DNA from: Desulfobacteraceae bacterium
GTDB lineage: Bacteria; Desulfobacterota; Desulfobacteria; Desulfobacterales; Desulfosalsimonadaceae
Length of the DNA stretch: 34,489 nt
Direction of reading: 5' to 3'
NCBI GenBank assembly: GCA_003599885.1
Contig: QZKW01000020.1
Span: 1 to 34,489 of the forward strand
Under the pieces are notes generated by a model, which saw only the letters and a list, made by a program, of their open reading frames with translations, did no database searches and was not told the DNA's origin. The translations under genes were made by a program, and so were the position numbers. This document shows positions 15,912 to 24,352 of the stretch, piece after piece (position 1 is the stretch's first letter; each line of letters opens with the position of its first letter).

Positions 15912-16208
15912 ATGTCTGTAAAAGCATTCATTAAAAGAAAATTCCCCAGAGACAAAGAAAATGAACTATTCAACTGTCTGCGGTCTTTGCGGAACATCGT
16001 TCCCCGGCAATCCGGTTATATATCCGGAGAATATTTAAAAGCCATCGACCATCCCGACGAAATCATGACCATCAGCACCTGGTTCTCCTATGAAGACTGG
16101 CAAGCATGGTTTGAAAGCGAGGATAGAAGAAAAGTTCAGGCGGAGATTGATGCCATTGACGGGGTTACCAGCGAATACGCCGTCTATCGATACATTAAGA
16201 CCCGCTGA
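15912..16208 (+). CDS. ABM-fold (antibiotic biosynthesis monooxygenase-like) protein
   Basis: A 98-residue dimeric alpha-beta barrel (ABM) protein: VKAFIKRKFPRDKENELFNC, then YISGEYLKAID, EIMTISTWFSYEDWQAWFES and a C-terminal ITSEYAVYRYIK-like strand. A strong AAAGGAGGGTCATC site precedes the ATG. These small proteins include heme-degrading or quinol monooxygenases and many with no known activity. No heme ligands can be assigned. It is 162 bp after the acyl-CoA dehydrogenase and may be transcribed with it. Confidence 0.8.
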   Translation: MSVKAFIKRKFPRDKENELFNCLRSLRNIVPRQSGYISGEYLKAIDHPDEIMTISTWFSYEDWQAWFESEDRRKVQAEIDAIDGVTSEYAVYRYIKTR

Positions 16209-16215
16209 TCCATTA

Positions 16216-16356
16216 GCAGGTTGTTGAAAAACGTCATGAGCGCAGGCAAGTCAAGGCAAAATTCGGTGAAAAAGCGGAGTTTATGTCTATAAATGAGTAC
16301 TTTGAGCCGAATTTTAACGCCGAATTGACAAGCGCAATAGTTTTTCAACAACCTGC
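16216..16356. mobile_element. MITE-like element with 17-bp perfect terminal inverted repeats
   Basis: A 141-bp element beginning GCAGGTTGTTGAAAAAC (16216-16232) and ending with its exact reverse complement (16340-16356). The interior carries a second imperfect inverted segment around AAAATTCGG/CCGAATTTT. It encodes no protein and lies immediately after the ABM gene. No clear target-site duplication is visible (flanks TTA and AAG). The ends and size fit a non-autonomous transposable element; the autonomous parent cannot be named from this window. Confidence 0.75.
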
Positions 16357-16732
16357 AAGGCGTCATCCCTGCATCCCGCCTGCAAACACAACCGGACCCG
16401 AAGCAATCCGGTCTGACCGTTTCTTTTCGCGATCAGACGGCAATGACTTTGCTTAAGGCCACCGCAACCTAAGAACCTGTTTTAAAGCAGGTTCTTAGCT
16501 GCCTCCCGGAACATTCCGGACGGAGATGAGGCAATTCCCGGCGAAATAACTTACCCGCAAAAAAAGCCTTTAACGAACCGGCCGGATGCATTCAGTGCTC
16601 TGAAAACGCATTGACGATCAGGATTTAATTCTTATCGTTTACCCATCAAAACCTCTGGTCAAATAACGACGGATAAGGTATAAATTCGTTTTCCAGAGAC
16701 GCTTCCCTTCTGTATGCAAAAGGAGACGATAC
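16357..16732. other. Non-coding interval with a perfect 11-bp hairpin
   Basis: There is no gene between the MITE-like element and the lipoprotein. It contains CTAAGAACCTG / CAGGTTCTTAG (16469-16479 and 16488-16498), a perfect 11-bp stem with an 8-nt loop and no T-run, so more likely a REP-like hairpin or attenuator than a terminator. A TATAAA hexamer near 16678 with a poor TGGTCA box 17 nt upstream is a possible promoter for the next gene. Confidence 0.5.
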
Positions 16733-18277
16733 ATGCGACATATTTCCCCGGCCGGGGTTATCGGTTTACTGATACTGTTTGCCATACCCGCTGCAATTAC
16801 CGGATGCAGCATGGTCCGCCAGAGTCCGCTGAACAAGCAGGACGCTGCATTTATCAATTCCATCGAAGCGATCAATAAACTTGAAAACGAGATTGCGGTG
16901 GCCCGGCAAAAGGATTTTCCCGTATTATCGCCGGACATGTTCGCAAAAGCCGAAGCCGCTTATTTAAATGCAAAAAACGAAATTGAAGAGGGATACCTGG
17001 GCCCGGAAACAGACAGAAACATTCACGCCGCCCAGACTTACCTGCAAACTGCGGGGAAAAATGCAGCCATCGCCCACGCCCTGATGCCCGAAGTTATTGA
17101 AAGCCGCCGCATGGCGCGTATCGCCGGCGCCACCAAACAGATCAAGGACTATGAAGATGTTGAAAGAAAATTCGTGGATTTGACCCGGGGCATTGAATAC
17201 AACAACATCAGCTACACCAAAAGATATGCGCCGGCGATAAACGATGAATTCCGAAAGTTGGAAATGCGCGCCATCAAAAAAGAAGCGTTTGGAGAAGTGA
17301 AGGCCATCCTCAAAGAGGCGGAAGAAGATGATATTATCCAGTATGCGCCGGAATCCTTCGCCCAGGCCAGAGAAATGCTGGATAAAACCGATTCGTTTAT
17401 TACAGATCACCCTTACGCCAAGGAAGAAATGCTGAAAATGGCCAGGGAAAGCCTGTTTCTGGCGCACCGTGCCGTTTCAATCGCTGACCAGTGCAAAGGC
17501 ATCCGGAACATGACGTCGGAAGAAATTGCCCTTTACATTGAAGACACGCTGTCCCTGTTCACCACGAAACTCGGGGCCCAGGACATGCGGGACCAGAAAT
17601 TTTATATCCAGGTGGACAATATCGAAGAATCCATCGAGTCCCTGAATGCGGACAACCTGTTCATGGCGGAAAAAATTAAAAGACAGCGGGCGGAAATCGA
17701 AACCCTGAAGGCGGATCATGATGCGCATATCGCTGGATTAAACCTTCAGATCGCAAATCTGGAGGGCATGTCAGAATTCGAACAGGCGAAAAAAGCGCAA
17801 CAGAAGGCATCTGAACAGAGACTGGCGGATGAGCTGGAATTTAATCGATTATTTATCGAAATCCAGCAATATTTTGATACAAAGGAAGCGGAAGTATATC
17901 AAAAAGGCAATCAACTGGTCATTCGTTTAAAAGGCCTTCAATTCCCGGCCGGGCAGTCGATCATTATGCCGGAGAACTATCTGCTGCTCAGTAAGGTCCA
18001 GCGGGCCATCCGCAATTTCGGAGAACCCACGCTGCTCATCGAAGGCCATACCGACGCCACCGGCACTCCTGAACTCAACAAACACCTGTCTCAGCAGCGG
18101 GCAGATTCGGTCCGGGAATACCTGATCGCAGACCAGACCCTGCCAGCGGAAAAAATCATTGCTTTAGGCTTCGGACCTGAACGGCCCATAGCGTCCAATG
18201 AAACGGAAGAAGGCCGGGCGCTCAACCGGCGGATCGATTTGATCCTCTCGCCGGCGCCCATACAGGACCAACCGTGA
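16733..18277 (+). CDS. OmpA-family lipoprotein with DUF4398-like and coiled-coil regions
   Basis: A 514-residue outer-membrane-type lipoprotein. The signal ends in the lipobox-like AITGC (acylated Cys25). Residues about 35-290 are helical repeats rich in AEAAYLNAKNEIEEG- and FAQAREML-type units, as in DUF4398 proteins. Residues about 295-370 are a coiled coil (EESIESLNADNLFMAEKIKR). The last 130 residues are an OmpA/MotB peptidoglycan-binding domain: LLIEGHTDATGTPELNKHLS and QQRADSVREYLI, with the diaminopimelate-contacting Asp and Arg. It should tether the outer membrane to peptidoglycan. AAAGGAGACGATAC precedes the ATG. The long rod-like middle is unusual relative to Pal. Confidence 0.9.
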   Translation: MRHISPAGVIGLLILFAIPAAITGCSMVRQSPLNKQDAAFINSIEAINKLENEIAVARQKDFPVLSPDMFAKAEAAYLNAKNEIEEGYLGPETDRNIHAAQTYLQTAGKNAAIAHALMPEVIESRRMARIAGATKQIKDYEDVERKFVDLTRGIEYNNISYTKRYAPAINDEFRKLEMRAIKKEAFGEVKAILKEAEEDDIIQYAPESFAQAREMLDKTDSFITDHPYAKEEMLKMARESLFLAHRAVSIADQCKGIRNMTSEEIALYIEDTLSLFTTKLGAQDMRDQKFYIQVDNIEESIESLNADNLFMAEKIKRQRAEIETLKADHDAHIAGLNLQIANLEGMSEFEQAKKAQQKASEQRLADELEFNRLFIEIQQYFDTKEAEVYQKGNQLVIRLKGLQFPAGQSIIMPENYLLLSKVQRAIRNFGEPTLLIEGHTDATGTPELNKHLSQQRADSVREYLIADQTLPAEKIIALGFGPERPIASNETEEGRALNRRIDLILSPAPIQDQP

Positions 18278-18374
18278 GTTCAGTGACTTGAAATTTTTCG
18301 ATAAATTATCCATTCATCAAATTCAAAGTGCCTCAATTTTTTAAAATATATCAGAAAAGGAAGCGGTCAACCCC

Positions 18375-18878
18375 TTGACCCCATCACTGCCAATGACCCA
18401 AAACACCCAAACATATGAAGTAAAATGCCGCACCTGCCGAACCCCGTTCAGGGTGGCCCTGTTTGACAGCCACGAAAAAAACCTGTTTGTGGCCGATAAA
18501 AAAGACTGGTATTGCGATGTCTGCAAAAAAGCCTATTTCAACCGGAAGACCGCCGAATTAACCGGACAACAGCAGGACAAAGGATTCCCGGAACTTACCG
18601 GTACTGATAAAACAATCTCCTGGGCGGTCAAAATCCGTGGGGAATTGCTTCAAAAAGTCGATTACCTTCAAAAAAGTCTGAAATTTGCCAGTGACGCGGA
18701 AAAAGAACTCTCTGCAAAAGCCTTTGAGATGTTTTTCGATGAATGGCGGCAAGCCACTGACGCCAAATGGTGGATAGACCGCCGGACCATGAACGTCCGG
18801 GATATTTCCCAAAGGATCGCTGATTTATCGGCTGCCATAAAAAAAGGGCCGGATCCTGCTGAAAGCGTTTCCGACTGA
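18375..18878 (+). CDS. Hypothetical zinc-ribbon protein upstream of murJ
   Basis: A roughly 167-residue protein with two CxxC knuckles, Cys18/Cys21 (KCRTCRTPF) and Cys47/Cys50 (WYCDVCKKAYF), which should hold one structural zinc. The rest (about 75-167) is helical: ISWAVKIRGELLQKVDYLQK and QATDAKWWIDRR. The start is unsure: TTG at 18375, with GGAAG 11 nt upstream, or ATG at 18393 without a site. No signal peptide. It ends 11 bp before murJ and is probably co-transcribed. I do not recognise the family. Confidence 0.65.
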   Translation: MTPSLPMTQNTQTYEVKCRTCRTPFRVALFDSHEKNLFVADKKDWYCDVCKKAYFNRKTAELTGQQQDKGFPELTGTDKTISWAVKIRGELLQKVDYLQKSLKFASDAEKELSAKAFEMFFDEWRQATDAKWWIDRRTMNVRDISQRIADLSAAIKKGPDPAESVSD

Positions 18879-18889
18879 AGGCCCCCTGA

Positions 18890-20506
18890 TTGAAAACACC
18901 CCCCACAGCTTCTTCTTCCATGTTCCGGAAAATCGGCATCGCCTCCCTGATCATGATGGCGTCGGTTTTCCTGAGCCGCGTGATCGGGCTTGTCCGGGAA
19001 ATGGTCATTGCCTGGGCCGGCGGAGCCGGAACCGGAGTGGACGCCTACCAGATCGCCTTTGTTTTACCGGAAATTCTGAACCATATTGTCGCCAGCGGGT
19101 TTATGTCCGTGACCTTTATTCCTATTTTCTCCCGGTATCTGGCTGCGGATCGGGAAGCGGAAGGGTGGCGGGTGTTTTCCATCATCCTTAACGGGTTTGG
19201 CGCTCTGCTCCTGATATTGATCGGCTTTGGGGAATGGTTTGCGCCCCAGATTATCAGCATTCTTGCCCCCGGCATTGTGAACCCTGCGGTAAAAGCTGAT
19301 GCGATTCACATGACCCGGATTATCCTTCCGGCCCAGTTTTTCTTTTTCACCGGCGGCATGCTCACTGCGGTTCAATTCGCCAAAGAGCGCTTCGCCATCC
19401 CGGCCCTGGCTCCGCTGATCTACAATTTAGGGATTATCCTTGGCGGTGTTATATTGTACAAAAAGGCCGGCATGGCGGGATTTTCCTGGGGTGTTCTGGC
19501 CGGGTCATTTGCGGGAAATTTCGTATTACAGATTTGGGGGGCCAGGCGTTGCGGCATGCGGTTCTTCCTTAATATGGATCTCCGTCATCCGGACCTGATC
19601 GCCTATGTGAAGCTCACCCTGCCCCTGATGGTGGGGTTGACCATGACCTTTTCAACAGAATTTTTCCTCAAATTTTTCGGCTCCTTTCTACCGGAAGGCG
19701 GCATCGCGGCCTTAAATTACAGCCTTCGGGTCATGCTGATTCTGGTGGGCTTTTTCGGCCAGGCTGTGGGCGTGGCCTCCTACCCGTTTCTGGCCCGGCT
19801 GGCAGTTCAAAACAAAATGGAAGAGATGAACCACCTGATCAACACCACCCTGCGGTATCTGGCGCTGGTGATTCCGTTTTCGGTGTTGATGATGGTGCTT
19901 CGGCATGAAATCATCCGGATTCTGTTCCAGCGCGGCCAGTTTGACCCGGCAGCCACAGCCGCAACAGCCGGTGTGCTGGTGTTTATTATGATCGGCGCCT
20001 TTGCCTTTGCCGCACAGACCGTGGTGGTCCGGGGGTATTTCGCAATCCAGAACACTCTTTTCCCGGCCATTTACGGGACTCTGGCCGCAGTCTTAAGCCT
20101 TCCCTTGTATTATTTTGGCATGCAATTTATGGGCGCCGCCGGAATCGGGCTGGCGGTTTCCCTTGCCGCCATCTTTCAGGTGACCCTGCTGTATGTCCTG
20201 TGGAACCGGAAGACCCATAACCCGCAAAGCCGGGATTTATATTATTTTATATTCAAAATCATATGGTTAAGTCTGATTCTGGGAGTTTCTCTGGAAGGGT
20301 TCCGGCAACTCGCCCTGACCGCAGTCCGTTTTGCCGGGATCGGCGAAATAACATTCTCCGGCAGCCTCATCACCTGCATGGCAACCGGCCTTCTATTTGC
20401 CGCCCTGTTTGTCTTCGGGGGCCATGCGATGGGTATCCGTGAAATATCGGACATTTTAAGCCGAATCGCCGGTAAACTGATGCCAAAAAGACGCACCTCC
20501 CCCTGA
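18890..20506 (+). CDS. murJ: Lipid II flippase MurJ
   Basis: MVF/MurJ-family inner-membrane protein of 538 aa (528 from the internal ATG) that flips lipid II to the periplasm for peptidoglycan synthesis. Landmarks: SVFLSRVIGLVREMVIA near the N-terminus, including the conserved Arg residues of TM1; GVDAYQIAFVLPEILNHIVASG, the family's D-F-P-N/R loop; and about 14 hydrophobic segments. TTG at 18890 is 8 nt after GAAGG and is preferred; ATG at 18920 (MFRKIGIAS) matches the usual MurJ N-terminus but has no ribosome site. The end is rich in charged residues (KRRTSP). Confidence 0.92.
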   Translation: MKTPPTASSSMFRKIGIASLIMMASVFLSRVIGLVREMVIAWAGGAGTGVDAYQIAFVLPEILNHIVASGFMSVTFIPIFSRYLAADREAEGWRVFSIILNGFGALLLILIGFGEWFAPQIISILAPGIVNPAVKADAIHMTRIILPAQFFFFTGGMLTAVQFAKERFAIPALAPLIYNLGIILGGVILYKKAGMAGFSWGVLAGSFAGNFVLQIWGARRCGMRFFLNMDLRHPDLIAYVKLTLPLMVGLTMTFSTEFFLKFFGSFLPEGGIAALNYSLRVMLILVGFFGQAVGVASYPFLARLAVQNKMEEMNHLINTTLRYLALVIPFSVLMMVLRHEIIRILFQRGQFDPAATAATAGVLVFIMIGAFAFAAQTVVVRGYFAIQNTLFPAIYGTLAAVLSLPLYYFGMQFMGAAGIGLAVSLAAIFQVTLLYVLWNRKTHNPQSRDLYYFIFKIIWLSLILGVSLEGFRQLALTAVRFAGIGEITFSGSLITCMATGLLFAALFVFGGHAMGIREISDILSRIAGKLMPKRRTSP

Positions 20507-20630
20507 AACAAACACTTTATACTTTGAAACCCATCTTCATCCTTGACAAATCAGCTTCCCTGATGGGAAAAAACAGGTTGAATTCATCATTATCAACAGT
20601 CAGGAAGTATCAACGGACAGGAGATACATA

Positions 20631-21515
20631 ATGCTGAGTTTTTTGCCGGGAACCATTCGCGGAATCATTACCGTCTCACTGGTCATCATCAATCTCTTTT
20701 TCTGGGTTATATTTTTGCTGCCGTTTGCGATGGTCAAGCTGCTGCTTCCGCCGACAACCATCCGCAAGCCCGTCAATGCCGTCCTTAATTTCATCTGCAC
20801 CCGTTGGGCCTCCTGCAACAAGCTGATCCTGAAACTCGTCAACGATATTCACTGGGATATTCAGGGCGATGAGAATCTCTCCATGGACAAATGGTACCTG
20901 GTGCTGTCCAACCACCAGAGCTGGGCGGATATTGTGGTGCTCCAGTTCATCCTCAACAACCGCATTCCCTATTTCCGGTTTTTCCTGAAACAGGAACTGG
21001 CGTGGCTCCCCATCTTTAATTTCGTCTGGTATGCTCTGGATTATCCCTACATGAAACGCTATTCCAAGGAATTTATCGCACGGAATCCGCATCTTAAGGG
21101 AAAGGACATCGAGACCACCCGAAAGTCCTGTGAGCGATTCAAGGACGTGCCGGTGGCAGTGATGAATTTTGTGGAAGGCACAAGGTTCCGGCCGGAAAAA
21201 CATAAAAACCAGAAGTCGCCATACAAACACCTGCTGCGGCCCAAGGCCGGGGGCATCGCCTATGTGCTTTCCGCCATGGGGGACCATCTGTCGGCCATAC
21301 TGGATGTGACCATCTCATATGACCCGGCGGCAACTGGGCTCTGGAAATTTATGTGCGGCCGGGTATCCACCGTGCGGGTCCGCATCCGGCAAATGGCCAT
21401 CACCGATGAGATTCTGGGGGATTATTTCGATGACATAAGCTTCCGGAAGCGGTTCCAGGAGTGGGTGAACCGGCTGTGGGAAAGCAAAGACCAGTGCCTG
21501 GAGGAATTAAGATAG
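20631..21515 (+). CDS. Membrane-bound lysophospholipid acyltransferase (YihG-like)
   Basis: A 294-residue PlsC-superfamily acyltransferase of the YihG type. Two or more N-terminal membrane helices (about 8-40), the catalytic HX4D motif NHQSWAD (His95, Asp100), block II around YFRFFLKQELAWLPIFNFVWYALDYPY, and block III FVEGTRF (Glu182-Gly-Thr-Arg). It acylates a lysophospholipid or related acceptor in the inner membrane; E. coli YihG is linked to fatty-acid composition of phospholipids. ACAGGAGATAC precedes the ATG. Exact acceptor unknown. Confidence 0.85.
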   Translation: MLSFLPGTIRGIITVSLVIINLFFWVIFLLPFAMVKLLLPPTTIRKPVNAVLNFICTRWASCNKLILKLVNDIHWDIQGDENLSMDKWYLVLSNHQSWADIVVLQFILNNRIPYFRFFLKQELAWLPIFNFVWYALDYPYMKRYSKEFIARNPHLKGKDIETTRKSCERFKDVPVAVMNFVEGTRFRPEKHKNQKSPYKHLLRPKAGGIAYVLSAMGDHLSAILDVTISYDPAATGLWKFMCGRVSTVRVRIRQMAITDEILGDYFDDISFRKRFQEWVNRLWESKDQCLEELR

Positions 21516-21625
21516 AAGCTGGAAAAGGAAAAACGCGGAACGGATTAGCGCGGCAAGCGAAGTGTGATGACGGCAAAAATTTTCCCAGCATGGAGGCCGG
21601 CATCTGTTAAAAATAAGGTGGAAAG

Positions 21626-21931
21626 ATGAAGCATGCTGTCTGGTCGGTCTATCTGCTCAGAAATGAAAGAAACGCTCTATACGCAGGAATCACCACCCAG
21701 ATAGACCGACGCCTCAGGGAACACCGGGGAAAACGAGCACGGGCCGCCCGGTTTACCCGTTCCTGCCGGGAAATAGTCCTGGTGTATCATTGCGGGATTG
21801 GCGAGAGAGGACAGGCCCTGAAAGTGGAAGCACGGCTGAAACGCCTTACAAAAATAAAAAAAGAAACCATTGTATCTTCCGAATTCAACAGAACCGATTT
21901 ATATCATTTTCTGGCCATGCCTGAATCTTAA
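21626..21931 (+). CDS. GIY-YIG nuclease-superfamily protein (UPF0213/YhbQ type)
   Basis: A 101-residue single-domain protein. Key features: WSVYLLRNERNALYAGIT in place of the GIY...YIG motif (here VYLL...YAG), IDRRLREHRGKRARAA with the active-site Arg near 28-29, and catalytic Glu68 in LKVEARLKRL. UPF0213 proteins are small DNA-binding nucleases of uncertain substrate. AAGGTGG precedes the ATG. It lies in a plus run 110 bp after the acyltransferase and only 28 bp before the nitroreductase. Confidence 0.85.
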   Translation: MKHAVWSVYLLRNERNALYAGITTQIDRRLREHRGKRARAARFTRSCREIVLVYHCGIGERGQALKVEARLKRLTKIKKETIVSSEFNRTDLYHFLAMPES

Positions 21932-21959
21932 TCCATATGGCTCAAATGAAAGGAGGAAT

Positions 21960-22619
21960 ATGAAACGTCTGTCATTCTTCATCGTTTGCCTGATGCTGGC
22001 CGCCCCATTCATCACCTGCCCGGCCCGGACCTTTGCTGAACCGGGCAAATCCATCCAGCTCCCCGCCCCGCAAACCGACGGCGGAAAGCCTTTGATGCAG
22101 GCATTAAAAGACCGCAGCTCCGGCCGTGAATTCAGCACGGAAAACCTGCCGCTTCAGGTGCTGTCCGATCTCCTCTGGGCCGCCTGCGGCATCAACCGGC
22201 CCGATTCCGGGAAACGGACGGCGCCGTCCGCCAAAGACTTTCAGGAAATCGACGTGTATGCCGCAATGATTGATGGTCTGTACCGTTACGACGCTGAAAA
22301 AAATACCCTGAAGCTGATTCTGGCCGAAGATATCCGGGCATTTACGGGAAAACAAAGATTTGCCGCCGATGCGCCGGTGAATCTGGTCTATGTCGCAGAT
22401 TTTTCAAAAGTCGCAGGGGATACTGAACTGGAAAAGACCCTGTATGCCGGAGCGGATACAGGCTTTATCAGCCAAAACGTCTACCTGTTCTGCGCCTCTC
22501 AGGGCCTTGCGACGGTGGTGCGCGGATATGTGGACAAACCGGCCCTGGAAAAGAAAATGGGACTGAAGCCTCACCAGAAAGTGATTCTTGCCCAGACCGT
22601 CGGGTATCCCAAAAAATAA
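21960..22619 (+). CDS. Exported SagB/nitroreductase-like protein
   Basis: A 219-residue protein with a signal peptide (residues 1-24, cleavage near TFA-EP) and a nitroreductase/SagB-type FMN fold. Typical: KDRSSGREFSTENLPLQVLS, DLLWAACGINRPDSGKRTAP with conserved residues that line FMN, DVYAAMIDGLYRYD, and GFISQNVYLFCASQGLATVV. ATG 21960 is set by the strong AAAGGAGG just upstream; an in-frame upstream codon is not a real start. An exported nitroreductase-type flavoprotein would need FMN outside the cytoplasm or Tat export, and there is no twin-arginine motif. Substrate unknown. It is followed 13 bp later by thiM. Confidence 0.85.
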   Translation: MKRLSFFIVCLMLAAPFITCPARTFAEPGKSIQLPAPQTDGGKPLMQALKDRSSGREFSTENLPLQVLSDLLWAACGINRPDSGKRTAPSAKDFQEIDVYAAMIDGLYRYDAEKNTLKLILAEDIRAFTGKQRFAADAPVNLVYVADFSKVAGDTELEKTLYAGADTGFISQNVYLFCASQGLATVVRGYVDKPALEKKMGLKPHQKVILAQTVGYPKK

Positions 22620-22632
22620 AGGAAAAATCCGT

Positions 22633-23445
22633 ATGGATATGAAACAAGCCACCACCGATCTCATCGAAAAAATCCGCGCCACATCGCCCCTGGTTCACAA
22701 TATTACTAATTTCGTGGTGATGAATTCTTCCGCCAACATTCTCCTGGCAGTCGGCGCGTCTCCGGTCATGGCCCATTCCATGGATGAAGTCGAAGAGATG
22801 ACCGGGCTTGCCGATGCCCTGGTCCTCAATATCGGCACCTTACAGAGCGACTGGGTGGAATCCATGATTCTGGCCGGGAAAGCCGCCAACCGCAAAGGCA
22901 TTCCGGTGGTGCTTGATCCGGTGGGGTCAGGGGCCACGAAATTCCGGACGGATACAGTCAAACGGATCCTGGAAGAAATTCAAATTTCCGTTCTCCGGGG
23001 CAATGCCTCGGAGATCTTTTCCCTGGCATCATCGGATATCCGGACCCGGGGTGTTGATTCCTCCCTGACCGTAACGCCAGAATTGCTGAGTGACGCCAAT
23101 GAGCTTGCTTTAAAATTGCGCTGCATTCTCGCCATCTCCGGCCCGGAAGACATTGTCACCGACGGCCAGCAACTGTTCCGGATCGCCAACGGCCACCCCC
23201 TGATGACCAAAGTCACCGGCCTCGGGTGCGGCCTCTCCGCCGTTACTGCCGCTTTTTGCGCCAGGGCGGGCGGGGGCGACCTTGTTTCCGCAACTGCCGC
23301 AGCATTGGGCTATTACGGACTTTGCGGTGAGGTGGCTTTCCGGATCAGCAACCAGCCCGGCGGATTTTTCGTGGCGTTTGTTGACGCGCTTTATACCCTT
23401 TCTTCCGAGGAGATTAATAACTCACTGAAAGTTTATCCAGCCTGA
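22633..23445 (+). CDS. thiM: Hydroxyethylthiazole kinase
   Basis: A 270-residue ThiM, which phosphorylates 4-methyl-5-(2-hydroxyethyl)thiazole in thiamine salvage. Markers: PLVHNITNFVVMNSSANILL, the substrate site SPVMAHSMDEVEEM, GIPVVLDPVGSGATKFR and the phosphate/catalytic loop KVTGLGCGLSAVTAAF with the conserved Cys. The start is ATG 22633 after AAGGA; the longer upstream frame reads through the preceding stop region. It lies 13 bp after an exported nitroreductase, with no thiD or thiE nearby and no visible TPP riboswitch in the leader, so regulation is probably shared with the upstream gene. Confidence 0.9.
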   Translation: MDMKQATTDLIEKIRATSPLVHNITNFVVMNSSANILLAVGASPVMAHSMDEVEEMTGLADALVLNIGTLQSDWVESMILAGKAANRKGIPVVLDPVGSGATKFRTDTVKRILEEIQISVLRGNASEIFSLASSDIRTRGVDSSLTVTPELLSDANELALKLRCILAISGPEDIVTDGQQLFRIANGHPLMTKVTGLGCGLSAVTAAFCARAGGGDLVSATAAALGYYGLCGEVAFRISNQPGGFFVAFVDALYTLSSEEINNSLKVYPA

Positions 23446-23457
23446 CCTTTCGATAAC

Positions 23458-23486
23458 GCCTCTGAAAAACAAAGGTTTTCAGAGGC
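23458..23486 (+). other. Stem-loop after thiM
   Basis: GCCTCTGAAAA pairs with TTTTCAGAGGC, a perfect 11-bp stem with a 7-nt loop, 12 bp after the thiM stop. It lacks a T-run (CTGAGAATCA follows), so it may act as a weak terminator or as a 3' stabiliser for the upstream mRNA. Confidence 0.55.
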
Positions 23487-23545
23487 TGAGAATCAGTTTC
23501 TCCTCAGCCATCTCCGAACATTTTGAACATATCCCTAAAAAAAAT

Positions 23546-23574
23546 TTGACATTCCCCAGTTGAACCATTACTTT
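23546..23574 (+). promoter_or_regulatory. Possible promoter of the NifX-like gene
   Basis: TTGACA, a 17-nt spacer and TACTTT, 120 bp before the ATG. A small dyad TGCTC...GAGCA follows at about 23574-23592. The -10 is poor; no sigma54 TGGCAC/TTGC pair is visible. Confidence 0.35.
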
Positions 23575-23694
23575 GCTCTTGCTGTTGAGCATATACCCAT
23601 AAATTAAAGCCGGCGCTAATGATGCGGCAAGATCCAGGCACAACAATTATCCGTTAAAAAATTAACAACACCATTTAGTAACAAGGAGAACACA

Positions 23695-24081
23695 GTGAAC
23701 ACCTTAATTGCCATCCCCTCTTCCGCCCCCGGCGGACTTGAAGCCCCTGTGGGCGAACATTTCGGCCATTGCGAAATGTATACCATGGTTACCGTTCAGG
23801 ACAAGACCATCCAGTCTGTTACCGTCATTCCGAATATACCCCACGAACAAGGGGGCTGTCTGGCACCGGTTCAGTATCTGGCTGAAAAAGGCGCCCAAAA
23901 ACTGATTGCCGGCGGCATGGGATTCCGCCCCCTCATGGGCTTCAATCAAGCCGGCATTGAAGTGTATTTCGGAGGGAATTGCCTGACGGTGGGAGATGCG
24001 GTCAACGCGTTGCTGAACGGCCAGCTTCCCCAGTTTTCGCAGGAACAGACCTGCGGCGGCAGCGGCGGATGCCAGCATTAA
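23695..24081 (+). CDS. NifB/NifX-type dinitrogenase cofactor-domain protein
   Basis: A 128-residue protein of the Nif cofactor/MTH1175-like family, which binds Fe-Mo or Fe-S clusters. Signature: IAIPSSAPGGLEAPVGEHFG, HFGHCEMYTMV, NIPHEQGGCLAPVQYLAEKG, IAGGMGFRPLMGFNQAGIEV. A Cys- and His-bearing tail (TCGGSGGCQH) is typical. It is a single gene, with none of the usual partners (ParA-like Fe-S ATPases, DUF134) nearby, so a role in nitrogenase is unlikely; cluster handling of another kind is inferred. An AAGGAG site precedes the ATG. Confidence 0.85.
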   Translation: MNTLIAIPSSAPGGLEAPVGEHFGHCEMYTMVTVQDKTIQSVTVIPNIPHEQGGCLAPVQYLAEKGAQKLIAGGMGFRPLMGFNQAGIEVYFGGNCLTVGDAVNALLNGQLPQFSQEQTCGGSGGCQH

Positions 24082-24086
24082 GCACT

Positions 24087-24335
24087 GTATTCAGTATTCA
24101 GGAGTCAGAATAGTCCGCACATTCACGTTTTGTGAATCCTCCAGCAATGGATACGGCTGACCGGAGGGATCAGGAAGACAGGCCGTAGGTTTCGGAACGT
24201 GGAAAGGCTTGCGTCAACCGATATACAGCGAGCACGAAGTTGGGTTTTCTAACATACTATCAGGCCCTTCAAGCCGACTTTCCGGTTCCCTCATTCTGCC
24301 TCCTGTCTTCTGAATTCTGTCTTCTGAACTCTTGA
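24087..24335. repeat. Inverted pair of TTCAGGAGTCAG-family repeats around a 180-bp segment
   Basis: The left unit GTATTCAGTATTCAGGAGTC and following bases (24087-24113) and a right unit with the reverse orientation (about 24293-24333: CTCCTGTCTTCTGAATTC...) resemble the 3324-3418 repeat. Between them is a non-coding segment with a small hairpin ATTCAC-GTTTT-GTGAAT (24121-24137) and no open frame of interest. The whole looks like a small non-autonomous insertion or two repeat copies flanking unrelated DNA, in the gap between convergent genes. I could not identify the inner segment. Confidence 0.6.
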
Positions 24336-24352
24336 GCAATCAAAAATCCGTT

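Noticed and set aside
16184-16366. 60-codon minus-strand ORF over the MITE-like element
   Set aside because: It is made mostly of the terminal repeats and interior of the element; no ribosome site or protein similarity.
22620-22632. TPP riboswitch before thiM
   Set aside because: thiM starts 13 bp after the upstream stop; there is no room for a riboswitch.
23535-23694. Sigma54 promoter before the NifX-like gene
   Set aside because: The only GGCAC-like box lacks a TTGC partner at the correct spacing.
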